From Chloroflexota bacterium (lineage in GTDB: Bacteria > Chloroflexota > Anaerolineae > Anaerolineales > Villigracilaceae), in NCBI GenBank assembly GCA_016234535.1, contig JACRBH010000148.1, forward strand, positions 1 to 64,000: DNA of 64,000 bases. Direction: 5' to 3'. The notes beneath the pieces were generated by a model. The model worked only from the letters and a program-made list of their open reading frames with translations. It made no database searches and was not told where the DNA came from. Below, piece after piece: positions 20,279-30,397 of the stretch. A program made the translations under genes and the position numbers. Numbering within the stretch: the stretch's first letter is position 1; the number at the start of each line of letters is the position of its first letter.

Positions 20279-23200
20279 ATGGAAATTCCAAGGTCAGATC
20301 CCAAACAATCGCTGATCAATCAATTTGAACATGCGGCATTTCAAAATGACAAGCAGGCAATGGTGGGTTTGATGCATCTGATGATCATCATCACCTGTAT
20401 GATCGGTGGAAGTGTTATGTATTTCTACGACATGAACTCCTATCTGTCATTGTTCCTGCTCGGGTTCGTCTGTTTTTTTGGATGGCTCCTGAACCGCGCA
20501 GGTCACTCGAGAAGCTCGGCTGTAATCCTGATTGCCGCCCTATTAATTGTCATTCAATTCAATATTTTTGTGGGTTTTGGAATCCATGATGTGGCGATCA
20601 TTGCCTGGCCTGCATTAATTTTCTTCTCTGGGTTGCTTTTTAGCTGGCGGATAATCCCATACTTCACTGCGGTTATTATGGGTCTGGCCATTGTGACCAA
20701 ATTAATTCCCAACACGCAATTTCTTTTCGATTATTCCGATACCGGCGACCTGATCGTGATGCTGTTAATTCTGCTGGCATTCAGCGTCATTACCATTTCA
20801 CTCCTGCGCGGTAATGAGCATTTGATCCAAACCTTGCGTCAGTCGGATGAAAGATTCCACGCGCTGATAGAACATGGGCGGGACAACATTTCCCTTCTGG
20901 CGGCGGACGGAACCTTGCTATGGGAAAGCCCTTCGGTTGACAATACGCTGGGGTACGCGCGGAATCAGTTTGTGGGACACAACATTTTCGAGCTGATGCA
21001 TCCCAGCGATCAAGCGTGGACAAGCGACATGTACGCGCAAGTCGTTCAGGTGCCAGGGAGTATTCAAGAGGGCGCCTTCCGCCTGTTGCACGCCGACGGT
21101 ACCTGGCGCTGGATCGAGTGCTCGGCCACCAATCTGCTCAATGAGCCGAATGTTCAAGCAATTGTGCTCAACTATCGCGACATTACCAAGCGCAAGCAAG
21201 CGGAAGAGACATTACACGAAAGCGAGGAGCGTTATCGAACACTATTCCAGGAAGCTAGCGACGGCACATTCTACCTGTCCACTGACCTCCAGATTTTGGC
21301 GGTAAACGAATCGTTCGCAAGGATGCACGGTTATAGTGTGGAAGAAATGCAAGGGATGCGTCTTCAGGACCTGGATACACCGGAAAGCGCGCGCCTATCG
21401 CCTGAAAGGATAAGGCGCGTTATGGCCGGGGAGGTCATCGAATTCGAGTCGGAACATTATCACAAGAATGGGCATACCTTTCCCCTGGCAGTGTCAACAG
21501 GCTTGATCTCCGTGGGCGGTAAACAAATCATCCAGGCATTTCACCGCGATATTACCGAACGCAAACACTCGGAACAGGCACTTATGTCGAGCGAAGCTCG
21601 TTTTCGCGCGGTTGTGCAAACGGCAAATGACGCAATCATCACAATGGATACCCACGGAAATATTGTCTTTTGGAATCCTGCGGCTGAAACTATTTTCGGT
21701 TATTCAACCAATGAAGTGATCGGCGCGCCTGTTAGCCAGATTGTGCCTGAACAATTCCGAGAGTTGCAGCGCCACGGCGTTGCGCGCGCCCTTTCAAGTA
21801 ATGAGAGGAAAATTACGGGGGGGACGGTGGAGGTCACAGGGCTGGCAAAAGACGGCAGGGAATTCCCCATTGAAATGTCACTGGCTGAGTGGAAGACGCA
21901 GGAGGGTATCTTCTTTACGGCCGTCATCCGCGATGTCAGCGAGCGCAGATATTCGGAGGAACGAATCCTGCAAAGCGAAAAGAAATACCGTGAACTCTTT
22001 CAGGTCAACAAAGATGGGATCGCCGTTTTCCTTCTGAATCCGAACGGGCCCCCCGGCATTTTTGTCGAGCTCAATAACGCCGCTCCCAAAATGCTCGGCT
22101 ATACCAGGGACGAAATGCTTAAACTAACGCCGATGATGCTCGAACCGTATACGACGCAAGAACAATTGCAATTTAGGCAATCTGAATTCGAATTGAAGGG
22201 AGCCGCGAATTTCGAAACGATCCTTCTGCATAAAAACGGGCGTCCGGTTTTTACCGAGATCACCGCGCAGTTGATTCACTATGAAGGCAAGCCAGCAATC
22301 ATGAACATCGTGCGCGATATCACCGAACGCAAACAACATGAAAACGAACTGCAAGCCATCGCCATAGTCAGCGAAGCGTTACGCACTGCGTCAACCCGCG
22401 CCGAGATGCTGCCAGTTATTTTGGAACAATTGAGCAGGCTGCTCCACTGCGAATCAATGTCGGTTGAGATTATCGATCCCATCAACGGCGATGCCGTGGT
22501 CGAAGCGGCGTACGGAGCGTGGGCCTCGCTTATCGGTTTTCGCCAGCCATCAGGAACGGGTATGAATGCCGTTATCAGCAAGACAAGACGTCCGCATCAC
22601 AACAATAATATCAAGGGTGGTTCAAGGATCGGCATCCCAGCTTATTCAATGGACAATATTCCTGCGAGCGCTGGCGTGCCTTTGATTGCACAAGACCAGG
22701 TGATTGGTTTTCTATGGATGGGACATAGCAAGAATATCTCGGAAAATGAAGTCCGCCTGCTTGTTGCGGTAGCCGATATTGCCGCGAACGCAATTTATCG
22801 CGCGACCCTGCACGAACAAACCCAGAAGGATGCAACCGACCTCGCGCGCGCGTACGATTCAACGCTGGAAGGCTGGGCGCACGCGCTCGAACTGCGCGAT
22901 CAGGAAACCGAAGGTCACACACGCCGCGTGGTGCAAATGACACTTGATCTGGCGCTTGCGATGGGAATCAGAGAAAGTGAATTGGAAAATGTTCAACGCG
23001 GCGCGCTTCTACACGACATCGGTAAAATGGGAATTCCCGATTCGATCCTGCTCAAGCCGGGCACGCTGAACGAACGCGAGTGGGAAGTCATGCGGCAGCA
23101 TCCTGCGCACGCGTACAGGCTTTTGGGACCCATTGAATATTTACACCCCGCAGTGGATATTCCATACTGCCATCACGAAAAGTGGGACGGCACAGGATAT

Positions 23201-23395
23201 CCGCGAGGTTTGAAAGGAGAAGAGATTCCATTGGCAGCGCGCATCTTTGCCATTGTGGATGTATGGGATGCCCTGACCTCAGACCGGCCGTATCGTCTGG
23301 CATGGTCGAAGGATAAGGCGCTGGCGCACATTTCCGAACAAAGCGGCAGGCATTTTGAACCGGCTGTGGTGGAAGCGTTTTTGAAAATCATCTAG
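20279..23395 (+). CDS. Multi-PAS/GAF/HD-GYP membrane sensor (putative c-di-GMP phosphodiesterase)
   Basis: N-terminal TM segments, repeated PAS/PAC boxes (RDITKRKQAEE, RDITERKHSEQ, RDVSERRYSEE, RDITERKQHEN), HD-GYP motif GALLHDIGKMGIPDSILLKPGTLNEREWEVMRQHP. Confidence 0.9.
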   Translation: MEIPRSDPKQSLINQFEHAAFQNDKQAMVGLMHLMIIITCMIGGSVMYFYDMNSYLSLFLLGFVCFFGWLLNRAGHSRSSAVILIAALLIVIQFNIFVGFGIHDVAIIAWPALIFFSGLLFSWRIIPYFTAVIMGLAIVTKLIPNTQFLFDYSDTGDLIVMLLILLAFSVITISLLRGNEHLIQTLRQSDERFHALIEHGRDNISLLAADGTLLWESPSVDNTLGYARNQFVGHNIFELMHPSDQAWTSDMYAQVVQVPGSIQEGAFRLLHADGTWRWIECSATNLLNEPNVQAIVLNYRDITKRKQAEETLHESEERYRTLFQEASDGTFYLSTDLQILAVNESFARMHGYSVEEMQGMRLQDLDTPESARLSPERIRRVMAGEVIEFESEHYHKNGHTFPLAVSTGLISVGGKQIIQAFHRDITERKHSEQALMSSEARFRAVVQTANDAIITMDTHGNIVFWNPAAETIFGYSTNEVIGAPVSQIVPEQFRELQRHGVARALSSNERKITGGTVEVTGLAKDGREFPIEMSLAEWKTQEGIFFTAVIRDVSERRYSEERILQSEKKYRELFQVNKDGIAVFLLNPNGPPGIFVELNNAAPKMLGYTRDEMLKLTPMMLEPYTTQEQLQFRQSEFELKGAANFETILLHKNGRPVFTEITAQLIHYEGKPAIMNIVRDITERKQHENELQAIAIVSEALRTASTRAEMLPVILEQLSRLLHCESMSVEIIDPINGDAVVEAAYGAWASLIGFRQPSGTGMNAVISKTRRPHHNNNIKGGSRIGIPAYSMDNIPASAGVPLIAQDQVIGFLWMGHSKNISENEVRLLVAVADIAANAIYRATLHEQTQKDATDLARAYDSTLEGWAHALELRDQETEGHTRRVVQMTLDLALAMGIRESELENVQRGALLHDIGKMGIPDSILLKPGTLNEREWEVMRQHPAHAYRLLGPIEYLHPAVDIPYCHHEKWDGTGYPRGLKGEEIPLAARIFAIVDVWDALTSDRPYRLAWSKDKALAHISEQSGRHFEPAVVEAFLKII

Positions 23396-23427
23396 CGCGG
23401 AATTGCCATGCCAGCAGAAGAGTTGCT

Positions 23428-23910
23428 TCACCCTTCCAACAACTCCTTCACCAAACTCTCCGGCACCTGCACAGCGACCAGTTCCCCGCGCACGGTGCTC
23501 ACGCCATTAACCACGATCCATTCTTCAATTACAACCTTGCGTCCCTTAACTTCCTTCACCCTGGCGCGAATCTCCAACACAGGCCCCAATGGCGTGGGCT
23601 TAAGATAGTCTACGTGTAAAGAGGCGGTGAGATAACGCAGAGGCGGCTCGCTGTCCATGGCGCGGTTTTCAGCGCGATAGCCTGCGGCGGCGGCAGTTCC
23701 CGTGCCGTGGCAATCCACCAGCGAGGCGAGCAGTCCGCCGTACACATAGCCGGGGATGGCGGTGTGATACGGCTTGGGCTGAAAGTGGCAAACTGATTCC
23801 TCTCCATCCCAAAAACTTTTTATTTGATGTCCCAGTTCATTCATGCTTCCGCATCCGTAACAATGAGCGAAGTATTCAGGGTAATAATCTTGAAATGCTT
23901 TTTCGGTCAT
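23428..23910 (-). CDS. PaaI/4HBT-family thioesterase
   Basis: HCYGCGSMNELGHQIKSFW...YGGLLASLVDCHGTGTAAA...hotdog-fold pattern. Confidence 0.75.
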   Translation of the reverse strand: MTEKAFQDYYPEYFAHCYGCGSMNELGHQIKSFWDGEESVCHFQPKPYHTAIPGYVYGGLLASLVDCHGTGTAAAAGYRAENRAMDSEPPLRYLTASLHVDYLKPTPLGPVLEIRARVKEVKGRKVVIEEWIVVNGVSTVRGELVAVQVPESLVKELLEG

Positions 23911-23923
23911 GGAAAATTCCTTC

Positions 23924-23964
23924 GATTTTGGATTTTGGATTTTGGATTTTGGATTTTGGATTTA
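23924..23964. repeat. 7-bp tandem repeat (gattttg)n
   Basis: Five full gattttg units plus a partial unit, directly visible. Confidence 0.95.
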
Positions 23965-23971
23965 CGATTTT

Positions 23972-24808
23972 TTATGGTGTGGGGGTTTCTGTGATCAATC
24001 CGGGGGTACCGGTCGATGTGGGAGTTGAAAGATTATCCTGAACAATAAAACGCCCGACTACTTTCCATTCGTATCCCATAAAGATCTGAACTTCATACGA
24101 ACCGGCCAGCCACCCGCCGACAGGATCGGAGCATTCGGTATAGCCGCCAATCCCGCCTGTGCCGCCATTCCAGGGCTGGGTCTCATAACAGACCAGTTGC
24201 GCATCGCGGTACCAGAGCGCGGTCCATTGAACGCCCGGGAGCGTATTGTTGTAATCGAATCCGGCGTACATGGTTTGGATTGGAAGCTCAAAAACCGTTT
24301 TGGGATCGACCGGGTTCGTGCCGTCGAAATTAGTCGAAAATTGAAGCGGAGTGAATACCGCATCCGGGTTGGGAGTCACCTGCCCTTCAAACAAAGCCTC
24401 AATGGCAACTGGCAGGAATGGCGTAAGGGTCAGCGTTGGTGTATCTGAAACCGATGGCGTAAGTGTAATGGTCGGCACCAATGTGAGAGTAGGCGTTAAC
24501 GTGATCGTTGGCGTTAAAGTAATAGTAGGTGTCAGTGATGAAGTAGGTGATGGCGGGAAATAAACATAAGCCATTGGCTCGCCATAAAAGGGAAGCCACA
24601 AAGCGCAGGCAAATAACATCAAAGCGAGGACAAACAACTGCAATGCGTTGAAATTGTAGCGGCGGCGGCGCATGTTATAGAAGGATAATTTATACGTCGC
24701 CTGAATATTACGAGCCGCCTGCATATTTTTAATTGCAGCACGAACCGCAACGACCGTGCCTGCCACGGCAAAAAACGCCAAAACAAAAATCCCTGCGCGA
24801 ATATCCAT
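23972..24808 (-). CDS. Membrane protein with Thr/Pro-rich repeat linker
   Basis: TM segments, then SLTPTITLTPTITLTPTLTLVPTITLTP repeats and an extracellular domain. Confidence 0.6.
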   Translation of the reverse strand: MDIRAGIFVLAFFAVAGTVVAVRAAIKNMQAARNIQATYKLSFYNMRRRRYNFNALQLFVLALMLFACALWLPFYGEPMAYVYFPPSPTSSLTPTITLTPTITLTPTLTLVPTITLTPSVSDTPTLTLTPFLPVAIEALFEGQVTPNPDAVFTPLQFSTNFDGTNPVDPKTVFELPIQTMYAGFDYNNTLPGVQWTALWYRDAQLVCYETQPWNGGTGGIGGYTECSDPVGGWLAGSYEVQIFMGYEWKVVGRFIVQDNLSTPTSTGTPGLITETPTP

Positions 24809-24879
24809 GAACAGGATTATAACGTCAAACGCCCGGCCCTGAACGCAGCGCCTCAAAGGGTTAACGTTATAATGTGGCC

Positions 24880-25695
24880 ATGGCCAACGAAATCATCTTT
24901 CTCAAACTGGGTGGATCACTGATCACAGACAAGGATAAACCCTACACCCCGCGACTCGACAAACTAAAGGAACTGGCACTGGAAATAAAAACGGTCCTGG
25001 ACTCAAACCCGGGCCTGCTCCTGATTCTCGGGCATGGTTCCGGCTCCTTTGGACACACCGCCGCGAAGAAATACGGCACGCGCAATGGGCTTCCTGCTCA
25101 AGGCGGCGGGAGCAAACGCTATTGGTATGGCTTTGCAGAAGTCAAGTATCAAGCCGCAGAACTCACCCGCCACGTGATCGAGTCGCTGCTCAACGCCGGG
25201 CTGCCCGCGATTTCAATTCATCCATCCTCATCCATGATTTCAGATAATCGAAAAGTTACATATCATAATATATTGGCTATACGCAAATCTTTAACAGCAC
25301 ATCTTCTGCCAGTTGTGCATGGCGATGTGGCCTTTGACGAATCTCTTGGCGGGACGATCCTGTCTACAGAGGATGTATTTGCCTTTCTCGCGGAACAGTT
25401 CTCCCCTACGCGGATTTTGCTGGCAGGCATCGAAGCCGGGGTGTGGGAGGATTTCCCAGCGAGGACAAAACTTGTTAAACAGATTCAACTGTCAGATTAC
25501 GAGAAGATGCGCGCAGGAATCGGCGGCTCGACCAGCACCGACGTCACTGGTGGGATGAAGGCCAAAGTGGAGGAAATGCTTGAATTGATCAAAAAAAATA
25601 AAGGTTTGACTGTACAAATCTTCTCTGCGGAAGAAAATGGATTCTTGACTCGGGCTTTGAATGGTGAAAACGTGGGCACACTCTTGATTGAATGA
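24880..25695 (+). CDS. Isopentenyl phosphate kinase
   Basis: FLKLGGSLITDKDKPYTPRLDKL, LILGHGSGSFGHTAAKKYGTRNG, GDVAFDESLGGTILSTEDVFAFLA, STDVTGGMKAKVEEM match the IPK branch of the amino acid kinase family. Confidence 0.85.
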   Translation: MANEIIFLKLGGSLITDKDKPYTPRLDKLKELALEIKTVLDSNPGLLLILGHGSGSFGHTAAKKYGTRNGLPAQGGGSKRYWYGFAEVKYQAAELTRHVIESLLNAGLPAISIHPSSSMISDNRKVTYHNILAIRKSLTAHLLPVVHGDVAFDESLGGTILSTEDVFAFLAEQFSPTRILLAGIEAGVWEDFPARTKLVKQIQLSDYEKMRAGIGGSTSTDVTGGMKAKVEEMLELIKKNKGLTVQIFSAEENGFLTRALNGENVGTLLIE

Positions 25696-25782
25696 CAAAG
25701 AGGTGACGAAACGCTCTTGCTTTTTTTGTGAAAAATCGGATAATAGACGTGTTGGATTATATATAATCTACAAGGAGATTCT

Positions 25783-27771
25783 ATGGCAACCAAGACAAAA
25801 ATCACTAAGAAAACCGCGAAGGCGAAAGCCAAACCGAAAGTAGCGGCAAAGAAAGTTGTTGCAGCAAAAGCCAAAGTAATGTTCAAGCCGACGAAATTGA
25901 AACTCGTCCGCCCGGTGCCATCTGATATTGACATCGCGCAGGCCGCGAAACTCAAGCCCATTTTGCAAGTGGCCGCCGAACTCGGCATTCGCGAAAATGA
26001 ACTTGAATTGTATGGTCCATACAAAGCCAAGGTTAAGCTTGAGATTTTGGAACGCCTGAAGAATCGCAAAAACGGAAAATACGTTGACGTAACCGCCATC
26101 ACGCCCACTCCGCTCGGCGAAGGCAAGACCACAACTACTGTCGGTCTTTCACAGGCTCTTGGCGCCTTGTTAGGCAAGAAGGTTATCACCGCCATCCGCC
26201 AGCCATCGCAGGGACCCACATTTGGCATCAAAGGCGGAGCCGCCGGCGGCGGATATTCGCAGGTGATCCCAATGGAAGATTTCAACCTGCACCTGACAGG
26301 CGACATCCATGCCATTACAGCCGCGCACAATTTGACTGCGGCCGCATTGGACGCGCGTGTCATGCACGAAAAGATGCAGGATGATGAAAAGTTATTCAAT
26401 GCTCTTTGTCCGCTGGATAAGAAGGGCGGCCGCAGGTTCTCCCCCAGCATGTTGCGCCGCTTGAAGAAACTTGGCATTGACAAGACCGACCCCAACGAAC
26501 TGACAACTGAAGAGCGCTCACGCTTCTCCCGCCTGGACATCGATGAATCCACCATTACCTGGCGCCGCGTGATCGACATCAATGACCGCTTCCTGCGCGA
26601 AGTACAGGTCGGCATGGGCAAGGATGAAGCCGGGCACGAGCATCGCTCCGGCTACGATATCACTGTCGCTTCCGAGATCATGGCTGTACTTGCTTTGACC
26701 ACAGACCTTGAAGATATGCGCGAACGCTTTGGCAACATGGTGGTCGCAACAAATAGGCGCGGCGAAGCTGTCACCGCTGAAGACCTCGGCGTAGCTGGCG
26801 CTGTGACCGTGTTAATGAAGGATGCGATCAAACCCAACCTGATGCAGACCCTTGAAGGCACTCCTGCTTTCGTCCATGCGGGACCATTCGCCAACATCGC
26901 GCATGGACAGTCATCCATCATCGCAGACAAGATCGCGCTCAAACTTGCAGACTATGTCATCACTGAATCAGGTTTCGGCGCAGACATTGGCATGGAAAAA
27001 TTCTTCGATATCAAATGCCGATACTCCGGTTTGATCCCACAAGTGGTCGTACTGGTCGCAACCGTGCGCGCGCTCAAGATGCATGGCGGCGGGCCAAAAG
27101 TGGTGGCCGGCAAACCGCTCGCCTCGGAATATACAGACGAGAATCTCGACCTGCTTCGCGCCGGTCTTCCAAACCTCGAACGCCATGTTCAGAACGCACT
27201 CAAATATGGTGTGAACGTTGTTGTAGCTGTCAACTCCTTCGCCACAGACTCACCCGCCGAAGTGGAACTTGTCCGCGAAGCCGCGCTCAAGATGGGTGCG
27301 ATGGATGCTGTCGTCTCCACCCATTGGGCCGATGGCGGCGCTGGCGCGAAGAAGTTGGCCGAAGCTGTTATCAAAGCCGCAGAGAAACCCAGCAAATTCC
27401 AATTCCTTTATCCGCTGGAAATCCCCATCAAGGAGAAGATCGAAACCATTGCCCGCGAAATCTATCGCGCCGACGGTGTGGATTACTCCCCCGAAGCCGA
27501 GGAACAGATCGCGCGCTACACCCGCCTCGGTTTCGACAAACTTCCCATGTGCATGGCGAAGACCCACCTCTCGTTCAGCACCGACGCCTCGAAGAAAGGC
27601 GCTCCCACCGGCTTCCGCATTATCGTTCGCGAAATCCGCGCTTCTGTAGGAGCAGGCTTCCTTTACCCGATCCTCGGCGATATGAGAACGATGCCTGGGT
27701 TGCCTACACGCCCCGTATTCTACGACGTTGATCTCGATCTCAAGACCGGCAAAGTAGTTGGATTGTTCTAA
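25783..27771 (+). CDS. fhs: Formate--tetrahydrofolate ligase with Lys/Ala-rich N-terminal extension
   Basis: [71 protein letters not shown] aaggagattct before the long start. Confidence 0.95.
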   Translation: MATKTKITKKTAKAKAKPKVAAKKVVAAKAKVMFKPTKLKLVRPVPSDIDIAQAAKLKPILQVAAELGIRENELELYGPYKAKVKLEILERLKNRKNGKYVDVTAITPTPLGEGKTTTTVGLSQALGALLGKKVITAIRQPSQGPTFGIKGGAAGGGYSQVIPMEDFNLHLTGDIHAITAAHNLTAAALDARVMHEKMQDDEKLFNALCPLDKKGGRRFSPSMLRRLKKLGIDKTDPNELTTEERSRFSRLDIDESTITWRRVIDINDRFLREVQVGMGKDEAGHEHRSGYDITVASEIMAVLALTTDLEDMRERFGNMVVATNRRGEAVTAEDLGVAGAVTVLMKDAIKPNLMQTLEGTPAFVHAGPFANIAHGQSSIIADKIALKLADYVITESGFGADIGMEKFFDIKCRYSGLIPQVVVLVATVRALKMHGGGPKVVAGKPLASEYTDENLDLLRAGLPNLERHVQNALKYGVNVVVAVNSFATDSPAEVELVREAALKMGAMDAVVSTHWADGGAGAKKLAEAVIKAAEKPSKFQFLYPLEIPIKEKIETIAREIYRADGVDYSPEAEEQIARYTRLGFDKLPMCMAKTHLSFSTDASKKGAPTGFRIIVREIRASVGAGFLYPILGDMRTMPGLPTRPVFYDVDLDLKTGKVVGLF

Positions 27772-27778
27772 AACACAA

Positions 27779-27880
27779 AAATGTCATTGCGAGCCCCGCT
27801 TATCCACCCGGGCGGCGAAGCAATCCCCATCACCAAGGAGATTGCTTCGGAGAAGGACTGAGCTCCTCGCAATGACATTT
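27779..27880. repeat. Intergenic hairpin repeat 'gtcattgcgag...' copy
   Basis: aaaatgtcattgcgag ... ctcgcaatgacattttt inverted ends with an internal gaagcaat / attgcttc pair. Confidence 0.7.
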
Positions 27881-27944
27881 TTATTTAAATCAGTACAGAT
27901 AGGCTATGGATTAGAACTTCAATTTGGATATAATCTGCCGTATT

Positions 27945-29309
27945 ATGAACTTAGAATCAATGTCATTGACTGACCAGCGCGACCTAGCTAAAAATGAGGA
28001 AAATCGCGCATCTGACCTAGCCTCAGCCTGCTACCGTCAAATTGAGAGACTCAACCCGACGCTGAATGCCTTCATCACCGTAATCCCGCCTGAAAAGAAT
28101 GTCCAGCCTCCATCTGGAAGTATGCCGCTTTATGGAATTCCTGTTGCAGTGAAAGACCTGTACGATACCAAGGGAATCCGCACAACAGGCGGCTCAAAAT
28201 TCTTCGCGGACAATGTTCCGCACGAAGATGCTTTCGTTGTCCAAAAAATAAAGAAGGCGGGAGCACAAGTCATTGGTAAGACCAACACGCATGAGATCGC
28301 GCTCGGCGTAACCAATAACAATCCGCATTTCGGCGCATGTAGAAATCCGTGGGATATCACCCGCACACCTGGCGGCTCTTCCGGCGGAAGCGCAGTCGCC
28401 GTTTCAACAGGCATGGCCATGGCCGCGCTTGGAACAGATACAGGCGGTTCTATCCGCATCCCAGCATCCTTGTGCGGTGTGGTGGGACTCAAACCTACGT
28501 ATGGACGCGTAAGCTTGCGCGGCATCCTTCCGCTTTCATGGAATCTCGATCACGCCGGCCCGATCACACGCAAGGTCGAAGACGCGGCGCTCATGCTTCA
28601 AGTAATGAGTGGATATGATGAACTGGACCCCGCATCACTGAAGACTTTGCCCGGCGATTATTACAGTCATCTGCGGGATGGAATGAGCGGGCGCAAGATC
28701 GCGCTGGCAGTCGGAAGTTATGTCGACGCATCAGACGCCGAAGTGTTGGAAGCTGTCCGAACAGCCGCATTAATTTTGGAAGAACAAGGCGTTGTCATCA
28801 CCGAAGTGAATGTGGATTTTCTCAAGGAAGCCGCACTCGCCAACGGAATCATGACACAGGCCGATGGCGCGGCCTTCCATCGCGAACGCATGAGGGAACA
28901 TCCTGATTGGTTCGGCGCGGATGTGCGTCAACGGCTGGAGACTGGCGCCGCATTCACCTCCAGCGAGTATTCTCTTGCAAGGCACACCCAGTCTGAGGTC
29001 AAGAGACGATGCGAGTTGTTATTCGATGAATATGATGCGCTCCTGCTCCCCACAACTCCCATCCCCGCTCCTATACTGGAAGGCGAGAACGCCATCGAAC
29101 GTGCCCGTCAGTTGACCCGCTTCACAGCGCCCTTCAATTTGAGCGGACTGCCCGCGCTTTCAGTTCCATGTGGATTTACAAAAGAAGGACTACCCATTGG
29201 CCTGCAAATCGTTTCACGCGCATGGAATGAGGCGGGCGTACTGCGCGCCGGACACGCCTTCCAGGAAGCCACGGAATGGCATAAGATGAGACCACAGATC
29301 GCTTTGTAG
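27945..29309 (+). CDS. Amidase signature family protein (GatA-like)
   Basis: GIPVAVKDLYDTKGIRTTGGSKFF, TPGGSSGGSAVAVSTGMAMAALGTDTGGSIRIPASLCGVVGLKPTYGRVS. Confidence 0.85.
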   Translation: MNLESMSLTDQRDLAKNEENRASDLASACYRQIERLNPTLNAFITVIPPEKNVQPPSGSMPLYGIPVAVKDLYDTKGIRTTGGSKFFADNVPHEDAFVVQKIKKAGAQVIGKTNTHEIALGVTNNNPHFGACRNPWDITRTPGGSSGGSAVAVSTGMAMAALGTDTGGSIRIPASLCGVVGLKPTYGRVSLRGILPLSWNLDHAGPITRKVEDAALMLQVMSGYDELDPASLKTLPGDYYSHLRDGMSGRKIALAVGSYVDASDAEVLEAVRTAALILEEQGVVITEVNVDFLKEAALANGIMTQADGAAFHRERMREHPDWFGADVRQRLETGAAFTSSEYSLARHTQSEVKRRCELLFDEYDALLLPTTPIPAPILEGENAIERARQLTRFTAPFNLSGLPALSVPCGFTKEGLPIGLQIVSRAWNEAGVLRAGHAFQEATEWHKMRPQIAL

Positions 29310-29479
29310 TATTTATCGAAAAAAAAAGACAGACGACTCCCAATGTTAATCCTGGGAGTCATTTTATATTTTGTATCCACGCCGGAAATTTTCCAATTTT
29401 CGTAAAGCCATGTATAAAATCGCATATTGTATTGACACCATCATACCCTCATGGTAAACTACTGCCCGCTCAGGTAATT

Positions 29480-29556
29480 GGTCCCGTGGTGTAGCGGCCT
29501 AACATGCGGCCCTGTCAAGGCCGAGATCGCGGGTTCGAATCCCGTCGGGACCGCCA
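29480..29556 (+). tRNA. tRNA-Asp(GTC), CCA encoded
   Basis: ggtcccgtggtgtagcggcctaacatgcggccctGTCaaggccgagatcgcgggttcgaatcccgtcgggaccgcca folds as a cloverleaf; acceptor ggtcccg/cgggacc; anticodon GTC. Confidence 0.96.
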
Positions 29557-29803
29557 AGAATAAATAAAAAAACCGCCCTAAAATGGCGGTTTTTTTGTTG
29601 CTTATCGCAAGTTTTCGCGTAAAAACAGGGCTGAAAAATAGTTACGCACCGCGAGTTCCATTATCGGGCATCATTTAACGAACCCGCGATCCCATGCCTT
29701 GCTTTGCTACCGTACAAACCCAAATCGGTCAAGGCATCTATATCTTTGCATTTCTTCTTTTTTCAATAAAGAATAGTGGATGAGCCAAGTAGCCAGCACA
29801 GGG
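29530..29803 (+). mobile_element. Left end (LE1) of cassette 1: tRNA-Asp 3' end, terminator, conserved end region, inverted repeat
   Basis: Near-identical to 41358-41511 (gtcgggaccgccaa...accgccc...ggcggttttttt...ttttcgcgtaaaaacagggctgaaaa...gttacgcaccgcgagttccattatcgggcatc...cgaacccgcgat). Confidence 0.75.
29566..29598 (+). terminator. Terminator downstream of tRNA-Asp
   Basis: aaaaaaaccgccctaaaatggcggttttttt. Confidence 0.85.
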
Positions 29804-29831
29804 GAATTCTATCCATTGCTCACAATCTACG

Positions 29832-29863
29832 AAAACTGGCAGCCCAATGACTGCCAGTTTTTT
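29832..29863 (+). terminator. Terminator-like hairpin
   Basis: aaaactggcagcccaatgactgccagtttttt. Confidence 0.7.
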
Positions 29864-29955
29864 ATCTCTTTCCTCTATCGACTGCCTTCTCTTACCTTTT
29901 TAGACAGCCCACGTTTGTTACAGAGTGAAGCATTGTCAAGATGCCTCAACTATTA

Positions 29956-30360
29956 CTACGGAAATTCTATATAAACGATTTTGCCATCCTTGACTTGCAA
30001 TTTGCCTAAGCCACTAAAAGCCTCAGTATTGCCTTTCAAATCAACCGATATTGTGTATGTGACTGTGTCTTCAGAATCTAGCTTCAAGTCAGTGATCTCA
30101 AACGTGTCTCCGTCCTCCACTGTCGAAACCATAAAGGCACTAAAATCAGCCTTATTAGTGAAATGGGCGGGAAGACCGTCCGTCACTACATCATTTGCAA
30201 CAAAAGCCATCGCCGCATCAACATTTTTGGCATGGACCGCATCCCAAAAACCTTGCGCAATTGTGACTGGATCAGTCGCGGCGGGCGCAGGAGCGCCGCA
30301 AGCCGTCAGAATCGACGAAAGTAAAACGAACAGAAACAGATATTTACTTTTAGTGTTCAT
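29956..30360 (-). CDS. Lipoprotein with NTF2/SnoaL-like domain
   Basis: Lipobox LSSILTAC; TIAQGFWDAVHAKNVDAAMAFVANDVV. Confidence 0.65.
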   Translation of the reverse strand: MNTKSKYLFLFVLLSSILTACGAPAPAATDPVTIAQGFWDAVHAKNVDAAMAFVANDVVTDGLPAHFTNKADFSAFMVSTVEDGDTFEITDLKLDSEDTVTYTISVDLKGNTEAFSGLGKLQVKDGKIVYIEFP

Positions 30361-30397
30361 GATTTTTCTCCTTTTAGCGAATGGTTGGTTAATGTAT

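Noticed and set aside
23924-23964. CRISPR-like repeat
   Set aside because: Contiguous 7-bp units without spacers; no cas genes in the window.
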